DNA of 64,000 nt from Paraburkholderia bannensis NBRC 103871 (GTDB lineage Bacteria; Pseudomonadota; Gammaproteobacteria; Burkholderiales; Burkholderiaceae): positions 186,001-250,000 of the forward strand of contig NZ_BAYA01000010.1 in assembly GCF_000685015.1 (NCBI RefSeq), in the 5' to 3' direction. The notes under the pieces are model-generated. The model had not been told where the DNA came from and made no database searches. It saw only the letters and a list, made by a program, of their open reading frames with translations. Below, in pieces: positions 1 through 10,700 of the stretch. Every line of letters begins with the position of its first letter. Position 1 is the stretch's first letter. The translations under genes and the position numbers were made by a program.

Positions 1-156
1 TATCGACTGAAAGCGCTGCGCGCGGCGGGCGCGGACGGCTGCATCCTGTGGATTTCGAGCGGCCAGATCGATCCGTCCACCGGCAAGCTGCTGGTGATCG
101 ATACGACGTCGGGCTGGTTCAAGGCGGTGCTCGATTACATGGCTTCGAGCACGTGA
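1..156 (+). CDS. C-terminal fragment of an unrecognised protein
   Basis: Frame 1 is open from the window edge to TGA at 154-156 and encodes 51 residues ending in LDYMASST. Codon use is strongly G/C-ending like the neighbours, so this looks like the real 3' end of a gene that starts outside the window. The fragment has a mixed alpha/beta character (DGCILWIS, KLLVIDT) but no motif I can assign. No clear terminator follows before the sir2-like gene 97 bp downstream. Confidence 0.6.
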   Translation, partial: YRLKALRAAGADGCILWISSGQIDPSTGKLLVIDTTSGWFKAVLDYMASST

Positions 157-253
157 CCTTCTGAGTGCGCCGGCATTGGGACGCGCGTTGTCCCGATCCG
201 CATTCATACTGTTCCCATGGCATCGCGACACGCAATAGCGGAACAGGACACGT

Positions 254-1081
254 ATGAACGCACAACAGCAACAAGCGATACAGCAGGCCGCACGATGGAT
301 CGACGAAGCCGACGGCCTGCTCGTCACCGCAGGCGCGGGCATGGGTGTCGATTCGGGCCTGCCCGATTTTCGCGGCAATGAAGGACTGTGGCGCGCCTAT
401 CCGGCGCTCAGGGCCGCACGCATCGAATTCGAACTCATCGCGAATCCGGCCGCGTTTCGCGCCCGTCCCAGACTCGCGTGGGGCTTCTACGGCCACCGCA
501 TGAAGCTGTACCGCGAGACGCAGCCGCATCGCGGCTTCGCCATCCTGCAACGCTGGGCGCACGACCTCGCGCATGGCGCTTTCGTTTTCACGAGCAACGT
601 CGACGGTCAATTCCAGCGGGCGGGGTTCGCCGCGGGGCGCGTCGCGGAATGCCACGGCTCGATTCATCATCTCCAGTGCGCGACGCCGTGCTGCGAACAC
701 ATCTGGCCGGCCGACGCCTTCGATCCGCAGGTCGATGCCGTGGCGTGCGAGCTGGTGAGCGCGTTGCCGCGCTGCCCGGATTGCGGCGAGATGGCGCGCC
801 CTAATGTGCTCATGTTCGGCGACGCGGCGTGGCTGCCGGAACGCACCAATGCGCAACTCGCGCGCATGCAGGCATGGCTCGGCAAGGTGCGGCGGCCAGT
901 CGTGATCGAGATGGGCGCGGGCACCAGCCTGCCGACGGTCAGGCGCTTCAGCGAACGCAATGGGCCGCGCGTCGTACGCATCAACCCGCGCGAGCCGCAG
1001 ATCGATCCGGCAAAGGGCGTTGGCGTCCAGGGCGGGGCGCTGGAGGTGCTGGAAGCCATCGATTCGATACGCCGCGAGTAG
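254..1081 (+). CDS. Sir2-family NAD-dependent protein deacylase
   Basis: The 275-aa protein is expected to remove acyl groups from lysines using NAD+ in the cytosol. Near the N-terminus it has the NAD-binding GAG-x-G-x-x-SGLPDFRG loop. It then has TSNVDGQF (TQNVD-like motif), the catalytic His in ECHGSIH, and paired cysteines (C-x4-C, then CPDC) for a structural zinc. MFGDAAWLPE and EMGAGTSLP complete the Rossmann part. The second residue of the usual GAGxS is G rather than S, as in a bacterial subgroup. Length fits a minimal sirtuin. A weak AGGA lies before the ATG. It stands alone, with an AbiEi-type gene downstream after a 166-bp gap. Substrate is not predictable from sequence. Confidence 0.9.
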   Translation: MNAQQQQAIQQAARWIDEADGLLVTAGAGMGVDSGLPDFRGNEGLWRAYPALRAARIEFELIANPAAFRARPRLAWGFYGHRMKLYRETQPHRGFAILQRWAHDLAHGAFVFTSNVDGQFQRAGFAAGRVAECHGSIHHLQCATPCCEHIWPADAFDPQVDAVACELVSALPRCPDCGEMARPNVLMFGDAAWLPERTNAQLARMQAWLGKVRRPVVIEMGAGTSLPTVRRFSERNGPRVVRINPREPQIDPAKGVGVQGGALEVLEAIDSIRRE

Positions 1082-1247
1082 GGCTGGCCGCCTGCACCAG
1101 GCGCCGATTTTCAGGCGCGCAGCTCATTCAGCGCATCCATACTTTTTTCGTATCAAATACAAACTTTACCGGGATCGATTAAAATAATTCATGTGCGTAA
1201 CCGAGCCTCTGGCCTGCCGGTGCGCCTGAAAAACCTCAATCGAACCC

Positions 1248-1991
1248 ATGGCCAGCAAGACACTTTTACGCCTCATGGAAGGCGTCCCGCGCGGGCAACC
1301 GCTCGACCCGCAGATGCTGCGCGATTGCGGCGTCAGTGCCCAACAGACCACCTACTTCGTCAGCGCCGGCTGGCTGCAACGGCTCTCCAAAGGCGCGTAC
1401 CTGCTCGCGGGCGACGCGCCCACGCGCGCGGGCGTCCTCGCGTACCTGGGCCGCCATGTGAGCGGCCTGCATATCGGCGGCAAGACCGCGCTCGACTGGC
1501 AAGGCGGGCGGCTGAGCATCGACGCGCACGAACGTTTCGCACTCTGGGCCGCTCGCCCTTACGTCATGCCCGCCTGGGCCGACGCCCACCTGCCCCACAC
1601 GCTGCAGACCACGCAACTGTTCGACGACGCGCTACCGCACGGCCACGCCGTCGCGCCGCTGCCGAACCTCGATCCGTCGATTCTGGTTTCTCGGCCCGAG
1701 CGCGCGCTGCTCGAACTCGCGAGCGATATCGGCAAGCGCGGCAACCGGGGCCAGGCGCTCGACGACGCCATGGCCATCGCCGCCACGCTGCACGACCTGC
1801 GGCCCAAGGTACTCGACCGCCTGCTGTCCCACTGCACGCGCGTGAAGGTCGTCAAGCTCGTGCGCGACCTGGGCGCGGCCAGCGGCCATGCGTGGGGCGA
1901 GGATCTGCAACGTCACGTCGACCGGCTCGGGCCAGGCAAACGCTGGACGAGCAGCCGCAAGGGCGCGCCTGCGCTGAACCTCAAGGCCTGA
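1248..1991 (+). CDS. AbiEi-family antitoxin (type IV TA), apparently orphan
   Basis: This 247-aa protein resembles AbiEi antitoxins. It has an N-terminal winged-helix region (about residues 5-60: LLRLMEGVPRGQPL, then VSAQQTTYFVSAGWLQRLSKGAYLL) followed by the AbiEi C-terminal region with the typical RPERALLELASDIG and LVRDLGAASGHAW segments. In classical AbiE systems it represses its operon and neutralises the nucleotidyltransferase toxin AbiEii encoded directly downstream. Here the next gene is a convergent BON protein, so no AbiEii partner is adjacent. An AT-rich stretch upstream (about 1140-1195) probably holds its promoter. It may act as a stand-alone regulator or pair with a distant toxin. 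Confidence 0.8.
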   Translation: MASKTLLRLMEGVPRGQPLDPQMLRDCGVSAQQTTYFVSAGWLQRLSKGAYLLAGDAPTRAGVLAYLGRHVSGLHIGGKTALDWQGGRLSIDAHERFALWAARPYVMPAWADAHLPHTLQTTQLFDDALPHGHAVAPLPNLDPSILVSRPERALLELASDIGKRGNRGQALDDAMAIAATLHDLRPKVLDRLLSHCTRVKVVKLVRDLGAASGHAWGEDLQRHVDRLGPGKRWTSSRKGAPALNLKA

Positions 1992-2015
1992 TACCTGGGA
2001 TCGCTAACGGTTCTT

Positions 2016-2387
2016 TCAGCCGTTGCCGCCATGAAAGAGCGTCAGGCGGTTCGTGACCGACGTCACGCCCTGCACCGAGCGCGCCACGTCCTCGGCCTGG
2101 CGGATCTGGTCGCCGCTGCGCACCGTGCCGCTCAATGTCACGGCGCCGTCACGCGCGCGCACGAACACGCCCGATACATCGAATCCCTGCGCCTTGCTCA
2201 ATGCACGCCGTACCGCGCGGCCCAGCGCTTTATCGGCTTTGGTTGCGTGGCCGCCGTGGGCGGGCGCCGCAGCGGCGTCGGGCGCCATCGGCATGCTCGC
2301 GGGCATGGCGTCGGACTGGGCGTAAGCCGCCGAAGCCAATAGTCCGAGGGTCAGAGCCGTTACGACACGGATTGTTGCCGTCTTCAT
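2016..2387 (-). CDS. Periplasmic BON-domain protein
   Basis: The 123-aa product starts at the ATG at 2387, preceded by GGAGA; an upstream in-frame extension has no signal peptide logic. A signal peptide ends at AYA-Q (residues 1-22), followed by a low-complexity Ala/Met/Pro linker. One BON domain covers about residues 55-120: GFDVSGVFVRARDGAVTLSGTV, then a QAEDVARSVQGVTSVTNRL segment. BON domains (OsmY, Kbp families) bind phospholipid or envelope components and are often stress induced. It is divergent from the aldehyde dehydrogenase gene. Confidence 0.85.
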   Translation of the reverse strand: MKTATIRVVTALTLGLLASAAYAQSDAMPASMPMAPDAAAAPAHGGHATKADKALGRAVRRALSKAQGFDVSGVFVRARDGAVTLSGTVRSGDQIRQAEDVARSVQGVTSVTNRLTLFHGGNG

Positions 2388-2626
2388 GAAGGTCTCCAAA
2401 GGGAATCGACAGGTGCGCACGCGTCGCGCACGGATCGACATCCGTACCGTACGCCGAAACGGCCGCAGGCCTCGCGTAGATGGCCGCGTGCCTTGACCGG
2501 CCTTGTGCAGCGCAAAATCAAAACTTCGGACTGGTCGCCCCTTCCGGCGTAGTATTCCTTGCGATACATCGCAGCCTCCCTCTTTCTCCCCCCGCCGGTC
2601 AACGGCACATCGCGAGGAGCATGCCC

Positions 2627-4147
2627 ATGAACCACGCTGAGTTGCAGTACCTCACCACGGACTATCCGTACCGCAAGCAGTACGACAATTTCATCGGTGG
2701 ACAGTGGGTCAAGCCAGCAGGCGGCGAGTACTTCGACAATATCTCGCCGATCACGGGCGAGCCGTTTACCTCGATTCCGCGCTCGCGCGAAGCCGATATC
2801 GAACTCGCGCTCGACGCAGCGCACAAAGCGAAAGACGCGTGGGGCAAGACCTCGCCCACCGACCGCGCCAACATTCTCGGCAAGATCGCCGATCGCATGG
2901 AAGCGAATCTCATGCGCCTGGCCGTGGCCGAGACCATCGACAACGGCAAGCCGCTGCGCGAAAGCTGCGCCGCCGATATTCCCCTCGCCATCGATCATTT
3001 CCGCTATTTCGCCAGCGCGATCCGCGCGCAGGAAGGCTCGATTTCGCAGATCGACAACGACACGGTGGCTTATCACTTCCACGAGCCGCTGGGCGTGGTC
3101 GGCCAGATCATTCCGTGGAATTTCCCGATCCTGATGGCCACGTGGAAGCTCGCGCCCGCGCTTGCGGCAGGCAACTGCGTGGTGCTCAAGCCCGCTGAGC
3201 AGACGCCCGCCTCCATCCTCGTGCTGATGGAACTGATCGGCGACCTGCTGCCTGCGGGCGTGGTCAATGTCGTGAACGGCTTCGGCCTGGAAGCGGGCAA
3301 GCCGCTGGCGTCGAACAAGCGCATCGCCAAGATCGCGTTCACCGGCGAGACCACGACGGGCCGCCTCATCATGCAGTACGCGAGCCAGAACCTGATCCCG
3401 GTCACGCTGGAACTGGGCGGCAAGAGCCCGAATATCTTCTTCGCCGATGTCATGGATCATGACGACAGTTTCATCGACAAGGCGCTGGAAGGCTTCACGA
3501 TGTTCGCGCTCAATCAGGGCGAAGTCTGCACCTGTCCGTCGCGCGCGCTCATCGACGAGAAGATCTACGACCGCTTCATGGAACGCGCGCTCAAGCGTGT
3601 CGAAGCCATTCAGCAGGGGCATCCGCTCGATACGAAGACGATGATCGGCGCACAGGCCTCGCAGGAGCAGCTCGAAAAGATTCTTTCGTATCTCGACCTG
3701 GGCAAGCAGGAAGGCGCGCAATGCCTCACGGGCGGCACGCGCAATGCGCTCGATGGCGAGCTAAAAAACGGCTATTACGTCAAGCCCACCGTTTTTCGCG
3801 GCAATAACAAAATGCGCGTGTTCCAGGAGGAAATCTTCGGCCCGGTGGTGTCCGTGACGACCTTCAAGGACGAGGAAGAAGCGCTGCACATCGCCAATGA
3901 CACGCTCTACGGCCTGGGCGCGGGCATCTGGACACGCGACGGCACGCGCGCCTATCGCTTTGGCCGTGCGATCCAGGCGGGCCGTGTGTGGACGAACTGC
4001 TATCACGCCTATCCAGCGCACGCGGCGTTCGGCGGCTACAAGCAGTCGGGCATTGGCCGCGAGACGCACAAGATGATGCTCGACCATTATCAGCAAACCA
4101 AGAACATGCTCGTGAGCTATAGCGACAAGCCGCTGGGTTTCTTCTGA
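2627..4147 (+). CDS. NAD-dependent aldehyde dehydrogenase, AldB/AcoD/ExaC type
   Basis: The 506-aa enzyme oxidises an aldehyde (acetaldehyde in the best-known relatives) to the acid. GAGGAG at 2614-2619 lies 7 nt from the ATG at 2627 but only 1 nt from the earlier ATG at 2621, which decides the start. Visible signatures are VVGQIIPWNFP, the glutamate motif LELGGKSPN, and the catalytic Cys301 in GEVCTCPSR, a sequence typical of the AldB/ExaC branch. FGGYKQSGIGRETH stands near the C-terminus. Length matches AldB/AcoD. It is followed on the same strand by a DUF779 gene, a pairing seen repeatedly in proteobacteria. Exact physiological aldehyde is not determined by the sequence. Confidence 0.93.
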   Translation: MNHAELQYLTTDYPYRKQYDNFIGGQWVKPAGGEYFDNISPITGEPFTSIPRSREADIELALDAAHKAKDAWGKTSPTDRANILGKIADRMEANLMRLAVAETIDNGKPLRESCAADIPLAIDHFRYFASAIRAQEGSISQIDNDTVAYHFHEPLGVVGQIIPWNFPILMATWKLAPALAAGNCVVLKPAEQTPASILVLMELIGDLLPAGVVNVVNGFGLEAGKPLASNKRIAKIAFTGETTTGRLIMQYASQNLIPVTLELGGKSPNIFFADVMDHDDSFIDKALEGFTMFALNQGEVCTCPSRALIDEKIYDRFMERALKRVEAIQQGHPLDTKTMIGAQASQEQLEKILSYLDLGKQEGAQCLTGGTRNALDGELKNGYYVKPTVFRGNNKMRVFQEEIFGPVVSVTTFKDEEEALHIANDTLYGLGAGIWTRDGTRAYRFGRAIQAGRVWTNCYHAYPAHAAFGGYKQSGIGRETHKMMLDHYQQTKNMLVSYSDKPLGFF

Positions 4148-4175
4148 CCTGCACGCGTCTGGCCGATATAAAAGT

Positions 4176-4195
4176 GCCTCGCCACCCGGCGAGGC
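4176..4195 (+). terminator. Short GC hairpin between aldehyde dehydrogenase and DUF779 gene
   Basis: GCCTCGCC and GGCGAGGC form a perfect 8-bp stem with a 4-nt loop, 29 nt after the dehydrogenase stop. Only a weak T-poor tail follows (GCATTCGCATTT), so it may attenuate rather than end transcription before the DUF779 gene. Confidence 0.4.
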
Positions 4196-4247
4196 GCATT
4201 CGCATTTAAAGCAGGCAAATCAGGGAAAAATACAAGGAGTCCAAATC

Positions 4248-4637
4248 ATGGACAAAGAAGTGCTGCGCGTCGTCGCAACGCCCGAAGCCATCGCGCTGAT
4301 CGAGCGGATCGTCGCGGAACACGGCGCGGTGCTGTTCCATCAATCGGGCGGATGCTGCGACGGCAGCGCGCCGATGTGCTTTCCCGCTGGCGAATTCATG
4401 GTCGGCGGCGTCGACGTGAAGCTCGGCGAAATCGCGGGCATGCCGTTCTACATGAGCGAATCGCAGTTCGAATACTGGCAGCACACGCAGCTCATCATCG
4501 ACGCCGTGCCGGGCAACGGCGGCATGTTCTCGCTCGAACGTCCCACCGGACTGCGCTTTCTCACGCGCTCGCGCCTCTACGAAGACGACGAATCGGCGTG
4601 GCTCGAACAGCATCCGGTCGAACGGGCGGCAAGCTGA
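4248..4637 (+). CDS. DUF779 protein, partner of aldehyde dehydrogenase
   Basis: The 129-aa protein has a good AAGGAG ribosome site 8 nt before the ATG. It carries the DUF779 signature HQSGGCCDGSAPMCFP followed by GEFMVGGVDVKLG. The paired Cys residues and following Cys look like a metal or thiol site. DUF779 genes are commonly found beside AldB/ExaC-type aldehyde dehydrogenases, as here, but no biochemical role is established to my knowledge. A role in maturation, redox protection or metal delivery to the dehydrogenase is inference only. Cytosolic, no signal peptide. Confidence 0.85.
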   Translation: MDKEVLRVVATPEAIALIERIVAEHGAVLFHQSGGCCDGSAPMCFPAGEFMVGGVDVKLGEIAGMPFYMSESQFEYWQHTQLIIDAVPGNGGMFSLERPTGLRFLTRSRLYEDDESAWLEQHPVERAAS

Positions 4638-4733
4638 TCGCACGCTGGATGCACGCTGGTTGCACATTGAGCGATCAAGCCTGCCGCATCACCCGGATGC
4701 CTCCCTGAAGGCCTCCTTGCGCTTCGAATTTAG

Positions 4734-7700
4734 TTAGAACCGCCAGGCAAGCCGCCCGCCAATCGCATTGTCGTGCGAGCCGCCGCCATACTGGCCGCTA
4801 TACGCGATGCCGAGCGACAGGTTCTTCGCCAGGTTCGCATCGACGCCCAGCTCGACCACGGCCGTATCGCGCGCGATCGGCACGCCCGCCACCGAGAACG
4901 ACGAACCGCCATCGACGAAAGCCAGTGTCGAAGCGGGCTGCGTATTGCCGAACGCGTGCCGCCAGCCCGCCATCGCGTGCGCGCCGATGCTCGCGAGCGG
5001 CAGCTCGCCCAGACGCGTCGCGATACGCAGGCCCAGGGTCGAATAGCCGATATTGTCGGTATCGCCCTGCGCGTGCAATGCGCTCGATCCGCCGCTTTCC
5101 GTGAAGCCGTCGGTATGCAGGTTCACGTAGGCGAGGCCCGCGAACGGCTCCAGCGCGAAGCGCTCGAACGGCACCGCGTAGCCCACTTCGCCGAACACCT
5201 GCGCGGCCTTCGCGTCGTAGTTCGCGCTGTCGTGATCGCTATAGCCGGTAAAGGCCGGGTAGCGGTCTTCGCTCACGTCGTTCCAGGTGTAGGACGCGCC
5301 CAGGCGCAGGCCGACCGGGCCGTACTGCGCGCCGCCGTAGAGCGCGACGTGATACGTGTCCACCGAAGCCGACGAGTTCAGCCCATTCTCCATCGAGCTA
5401 TGCGCGAAGCCGCCCGCCGCGCCCACGCGCCAGTGGTCGGACAGCGCCATGTCCGCACCGCCGATCACGCCAGCCGAAGTCCGGTCGAGGCCCGCGGAGT
5501 TGTCGTTGCCGGCAAGGCGGCTGTCCGCGCCGTAGCCCTGCGCCCAGACCACGGGCTGATACGGCCGCTGGTCGACGCATGCACCCGACGAACCGCCGCG
5601 CGCCGCATCCGACTGCCCAGCCGGCATCGCGCCCTGGCTCATGCGCTGGTCGCACAGCGCCGGGCCGCCGCCGAGCGCGGAAAGCGACCCGCCCGCAGGC
5701 GCAAGCCCCTGACGCAGGCGGTCGGTCACCGCGTCGCGCAGATAGCGCGTGTCGAGCAGGAACACCGTCTTCGCATCGGCGATCAACTGGCCGTCGACCA
5801 TGTTGAAGGCCTGGCGCGCGCTCTCGTCATCACCCGACGTCACTGCCGCGAGCAGCGGCGCGGTCGCGGGCATGCTGCCGATTGCGGTCGCCACGCTCAA
5901 CTGGTTCGGCGACACCGCCGCCGACGCGAGCGCCGCGCCATTGGGCGCGAAGCTCAGCGTGACGTTGTTCGGGCTGTAGCTGAGCGTCGGCGTGAGGAAC
6001 GGCAGGTTCGAGGTGACGCCCGTGAACGTGCCGCTCACGCCGTTCGCAGCCGTCACGATCGGATACTGCGTGGACGGCGTATAGACGCCGGGGCTCGCCG
6101 TTACCGTGACGGTGCCGCCGCCGATGGACACCGTGCCGCCGGACGACACCTTGCCGCTTTGCTGCGTCGTGGTGGAGACCTGCAACGTCGAGCCCGGATC
6201 GAAGGTCACGTTGCCGCCCACGTTGAGGCTTGAACCCGGCGTCGAAGCCGCCGCCGTGCCGCCGTTCTGCACGACCAGGCCGCCGACCGTGCCGGTGCCC
6301 GTGAGCGTGCCGCCCGACTGCACGGTGACCGTCGAGTTGGCCGCCGATCCACTCACCGCAAGCGTGCCGCCCGCAATCGTGGTCGGGCCGCTGTAGCTGT
6401 TGGTGCCCGAGAGCGTGAGCGTCGTCCCCGCGCCCGCCTTGGTGAGCGAACCCGCGCCCGCGATCGTGCCGCCAAAGCTGCCGCCGCCGTTCACGGTCAG
6501 GCCCGAACTGCCGAGGTCGAGCGTCGCCCCCGTCACGCCGTCGAGCGAGCCGAGTGCGACGGACAGCGGCGCGCCGCCTGCCACGCCCAGCGCCAGCGTG
6601 CCGCCGTTCATCGTCAGGCCGCCCGTGCCGAGCGCGCCGTTCGAGCCGACCGTGAGCGTGCCCGAGTTCACGGTCGTGCCGCCCGCATAGCTGTTGTCGC
6701 CGCTGAGCGTGAGGCCCGCCGCGCCGCTCTTGACGATGCCGCCCGTGCCCGAGACCACGCCGGACAGCACGGTGTCGGCGCTGCCGCCGATGGTTGCGCT
6801 CGCATCGAGTTCGATGGCGTTCGCCAGGTTGACGGCCGTTGACGCGTCGAGCGTCGCGGGAGCCGCCACGGTGAGCGTGCCGGTGCCAAGCGCCGCGTCG
6901 TTGCCTACGATCAGCGTGCCGCCCGAGAGCGTCGTGCCGCCGCTGAACGTGCTCGCGCCGCTGAGCGTCTGCGTGCCCGCGCCGGCCTTGACGATGCCGC
7001 CCGCGCCCGCAATCGTGCCGCCGAAACTGCCGTCCGATCCGCCGCCGAGCGTGAGCGTATTGCCGCTTAGCGCGACACTGCTGCCCGCCACGCCCGAGAG
7101 CGAGCCGATCGTCGGCGTGGCGCCGGTCGCTGCGCCGCTCACGTCGAGCGCCGTCCCCGCATTGGCGAGGTTCACGTTGGTCGCCGTGGACAGCGTGCCG
7201 TTGCCCGCGAGCGCCAGCGTGCCCGCGTTCACCGTGGCCGCGCCGGTAAAGGTGCTCGCGCCCGTGAGCGTCTGCGTGCCGCTACCCGCCTTGACGATGC
7301 CGCCCGTGCCGCCGATGGTGCCGCCGTAGCTGCCGTCCCCCGCATTGCCGAGCGTGAGCGTGTTGCTGCCCAGCGCGACCGTCGTGCCGTCCACGCCGTT
7401 GAGCACGCCGATCGTCGGTACGCCCGTCGCCGCGCTCACATCGAGCGCCGCGCCCGCGTTGGCGAGATTGACGTCGCTCGACGAAGACAGCGTGCCGTTG
7501 CCCGCCAGCGCCAGCGTGCCCGCGTTCACCGTGGTCGCACCCGTGTAGGTCGCCACGCCGCCGAGCGTGAGCGTGGCCGCGCCGTTCTTGGTCAGCCCGC
7601 CCGCGCCCGAGACCGTGCCGTTCAGCGTGAGCGCGTTGGAACCCGCGACGCTCAAGGTATCGCCGAGCGTGACGTCGTTGGCCAGCGTGGTCGCCGCGGT

Positions 7701-10700
7701 GCTGTCGAGCGTCGCCGCGCCGCTCACCGTGAGCGCGCCGGTGCCGAGCGCCGCGTCGTTGCCCACCGCGAGCGTGCCTGAAGCCAGCGTGGTGCCGCCC
7801 GAATACGAGTTCGCGCCGGTGAGCGTTTCGCTGCCGCTACCCTGCAGGACGATGCCGCCCGTGCCTGCAATCGTGCCGCCATACGTGGCGTTGCTGGCAT
7901 CGCCGAACGCGAGCGTATTGCCGCCCAGGTTGACCGTGCCGCCCGCCACGCCGTTGAGCGCGCCGATGGTCTGGTTCGCACCCGCGCCGCTGATATCGAA
8001 GGTCGTGCCCACATTGGCGAGATTCACGCCGCCCGTCGCCGCGAGCGAGCCGCCTGCGCCAATCGCGAGCGTGCCCGCGTTGATGGTCGTGCCGCCCGTG
8101 AACGTGTTCACGCCCGTGAGCGTTTCGGTGCCGCCGCCCGCCTTGACGATGCCGCCCGTGCCCGCAAGCGTGCCGCCGAAGGTGGCGTTGCTGCCGTCGC
8201 CGAACGTCAGCGTGTTGCCGCCGAGCGCGACCGTGCTGCCGCCCACGCCGCTAAGCGCGCCAATGGTCTGGTTCGCGCCCGAGCCGCTGATGTCGAAGGT
8301 CGTGCCGCCGCTGGCCAGGTTCACCGCGCCCGTCGCCGCGAGCGAGCCGCCTGCGCCGAGCGCAAGCGTCCCCGCGTCGATGGTCGTGCCGCCCGTGTAG
8401 GTGTTGCTGCCCGTGAGCGTCTCCGTGCCGCTGCCGACCTTCGTGAGGCTGCCGGAGCCGCCGATCGAGCCGGTATACGTGCCGTCGGTCGCGCTGCCGA
8501 GCGTCAGATCGTTGCTGCCCAGATTCACGTTCCCGCCGCCGATCAGCGTGCCGAACTGCTGCTGGCCGTTGCCCGCCGACAGATCGAAGGTCGCGCCATC
8601 GGCAACATCGACGATGCCGGTCGAGGCCAGGCTCGCGTTCGCGCCCAGCGCCAGCGTGCCCGAGTTGATGAGCGTGCCGCCCGTGTAAGTGTTGGTGCCG
8701 TTGAGCGTGAGCGTGGCCGCGCCGTCCTTGGTCAGCCCGCCCGTGCCCGACAGCGCGCCATCGAGCGTGAGGTCGTTGCTGCCGAGCACCGTGAGGCCGC
8801 TGTTGAGCACGAAGTCGTTGCCGAGCGTCGTGGCCGTCGTGCTGTCGAGCGTCGCGTCGCCGTTGACCGTCACCGCGCCCGTGCCCAGCGCCGAGTTGTT
8901 GCCCACCACGATGCCGCCCGCGTCGATGGTCGTGCCGCCGCTGTAGGTGTTCGCGCCGGTGAGCGTTTCGGTGCCGCTGCCCTGCTTGACGATGCCGCCC
9001 GTGCCGCTGATCGTGCCGTCGAAGCTCTGGTTGCCCGCATCGCCGAACGCGAGCGTGTTGCCGCCGAGCGTTACCGTGCTGCCGCCCGTGCCGCTCAACG
9101 CGCCGATGGTTTGCGTGCCGCTGGCTCCACTGATGTCGAAGCCCGCACCGCTGCTGGCGAGCGTCACCGCCCCCGTCGAAGCCAGCGAACCGCCCGCGCC
9201 AATCGCGAGCGTGCCCGCGTTGACGGTCGTGCCGCCCGTGTAGGTGTTCGCGCCCGTGAGCGTCTGCGTGCCGCTGCCCTGCTTGACGATGCCGCCCGTG
9301 CCTTGCAGCACGCCGCCAAACGTCCCATTGTTCGCACTGCCGAGCGAAAGCACATTGCCGCCAAGCGTGACCGTGCTGCCGCTTACACCATTGAGCGCAC
9401 CGATGGCCGGCGTGCCCGTCGCCGCGCTCACGTCCAGCGTCACGCCTGCGTTGGCGAGATTCACGTCGCTTGACGCGAGCGAACCGTTGCCCGCCAGCGC
9501 GAGCGTGCCGTCATCGACGGTCGTGGTGCCCGTGAGCGTGTTCGTGCCCGTCAGCGTTTGCGTACCGCCGCCCGCCTTGACGATGCCGCCCGTGCCCGCA
9601 ATCGTGCCGCCGAAGGTTTCGTCGCCCGCATCGCCGAACGTCAGCATGTTGCCGCCGAGCGCGACCGTGCTGCCGCCCACGCCGATCAACGCGCCGATAG
9701 TCTGCGCCGCGCCTGCATTGCCGATATCGAACACCGTGCCCGCATTCGCGAGATTCACGGCACCCGTTGCCGCCAGCGCACCGCCTGCGCCAATCGCCAG
9801 CGTCCCCGCGTTGATCGTTGTACCGCCCGTGAAGGTGTTGACGCCCGTAAGCGTGGCCGTGCCGCCGCCCTGCTTGACGATGCCGCCCGTGCCTTGCAGC
9901 ACGCCGCCGAAGGTCTCGTCGCCCGCATCGCCGAACGTGAGCGAATTCGCGCCGAGCGTCACCGTGCTGCCGCCCACGCCGCTCAAGCCGCCGATGATCT
10001 GCGCTGCGTTCGCGCCGCTGATATCGAAGCCAGCGCCGCTGCTGGCCAGGTTCACCGCCCCCGTTGCCGCCAGCGATCCGCCCGCGCCGAGCGCAAGCGT
10101 CCCCGCATCGATGGTCGTGCCGCCCGTGTAGGTGTTCGCGCCCGTGAGCGTTTCCGTGCCGCTGCCGATCTTCGTGAGGCTGCCGCTGCCGCCGATCGCG
10201 CCGCTAAACGTGCCGTCGGCCGCACTGCCCAGCGTGAGATTGTTCGCGCCGAGCAGCACCGTGCCGCCGCCGGTCAGCGTGCCGAACTGCTGCAGTCCGT
10301 TGCCCGCCGAAAGATCGAAGGTCGCGCCCGTCACGACATCGACGACGCCGCTGGCTGCAAGACTCGCGTTCGCGCCCAGCGCGAGCGTGCCCGAGTTGAT
10401 CGTGGTGCCGCCTGTGTAGGTGTTGGCGCCGTTGAGCGTGAGCGTGGCCGCGCCGTTCTTGGTGAGGCTGCCCGTGCCCGCGAGCACGCCATTGAGCGTG
10501 ACGTCGTTGCTGCCCGCCACCGTCAGGCCGCCGTTGAGGATGAAGTCGTTCGCGAGCGCCGTGGCCGTGGAACTGTCCAGCGCCGCCGCGCCGCTCACCG
10601 TCACCGCGCCCGTCCCCAGCGCCGCGTTGTTGCCCACCACGAGCGTGCCCGCATTGAGCGTCGTGCCGCCCGTATAGGTGTTGGCGTTGTTGAGCGTGAG

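Noticed and set aside
2384..3721. A 445-codon minus-strand frame opposite the first aldehyde dehydrogenase
   Set aside because: It is antisense to an intact dehydrogenase with catalytic residues, and also conflicts with the BON gene start.
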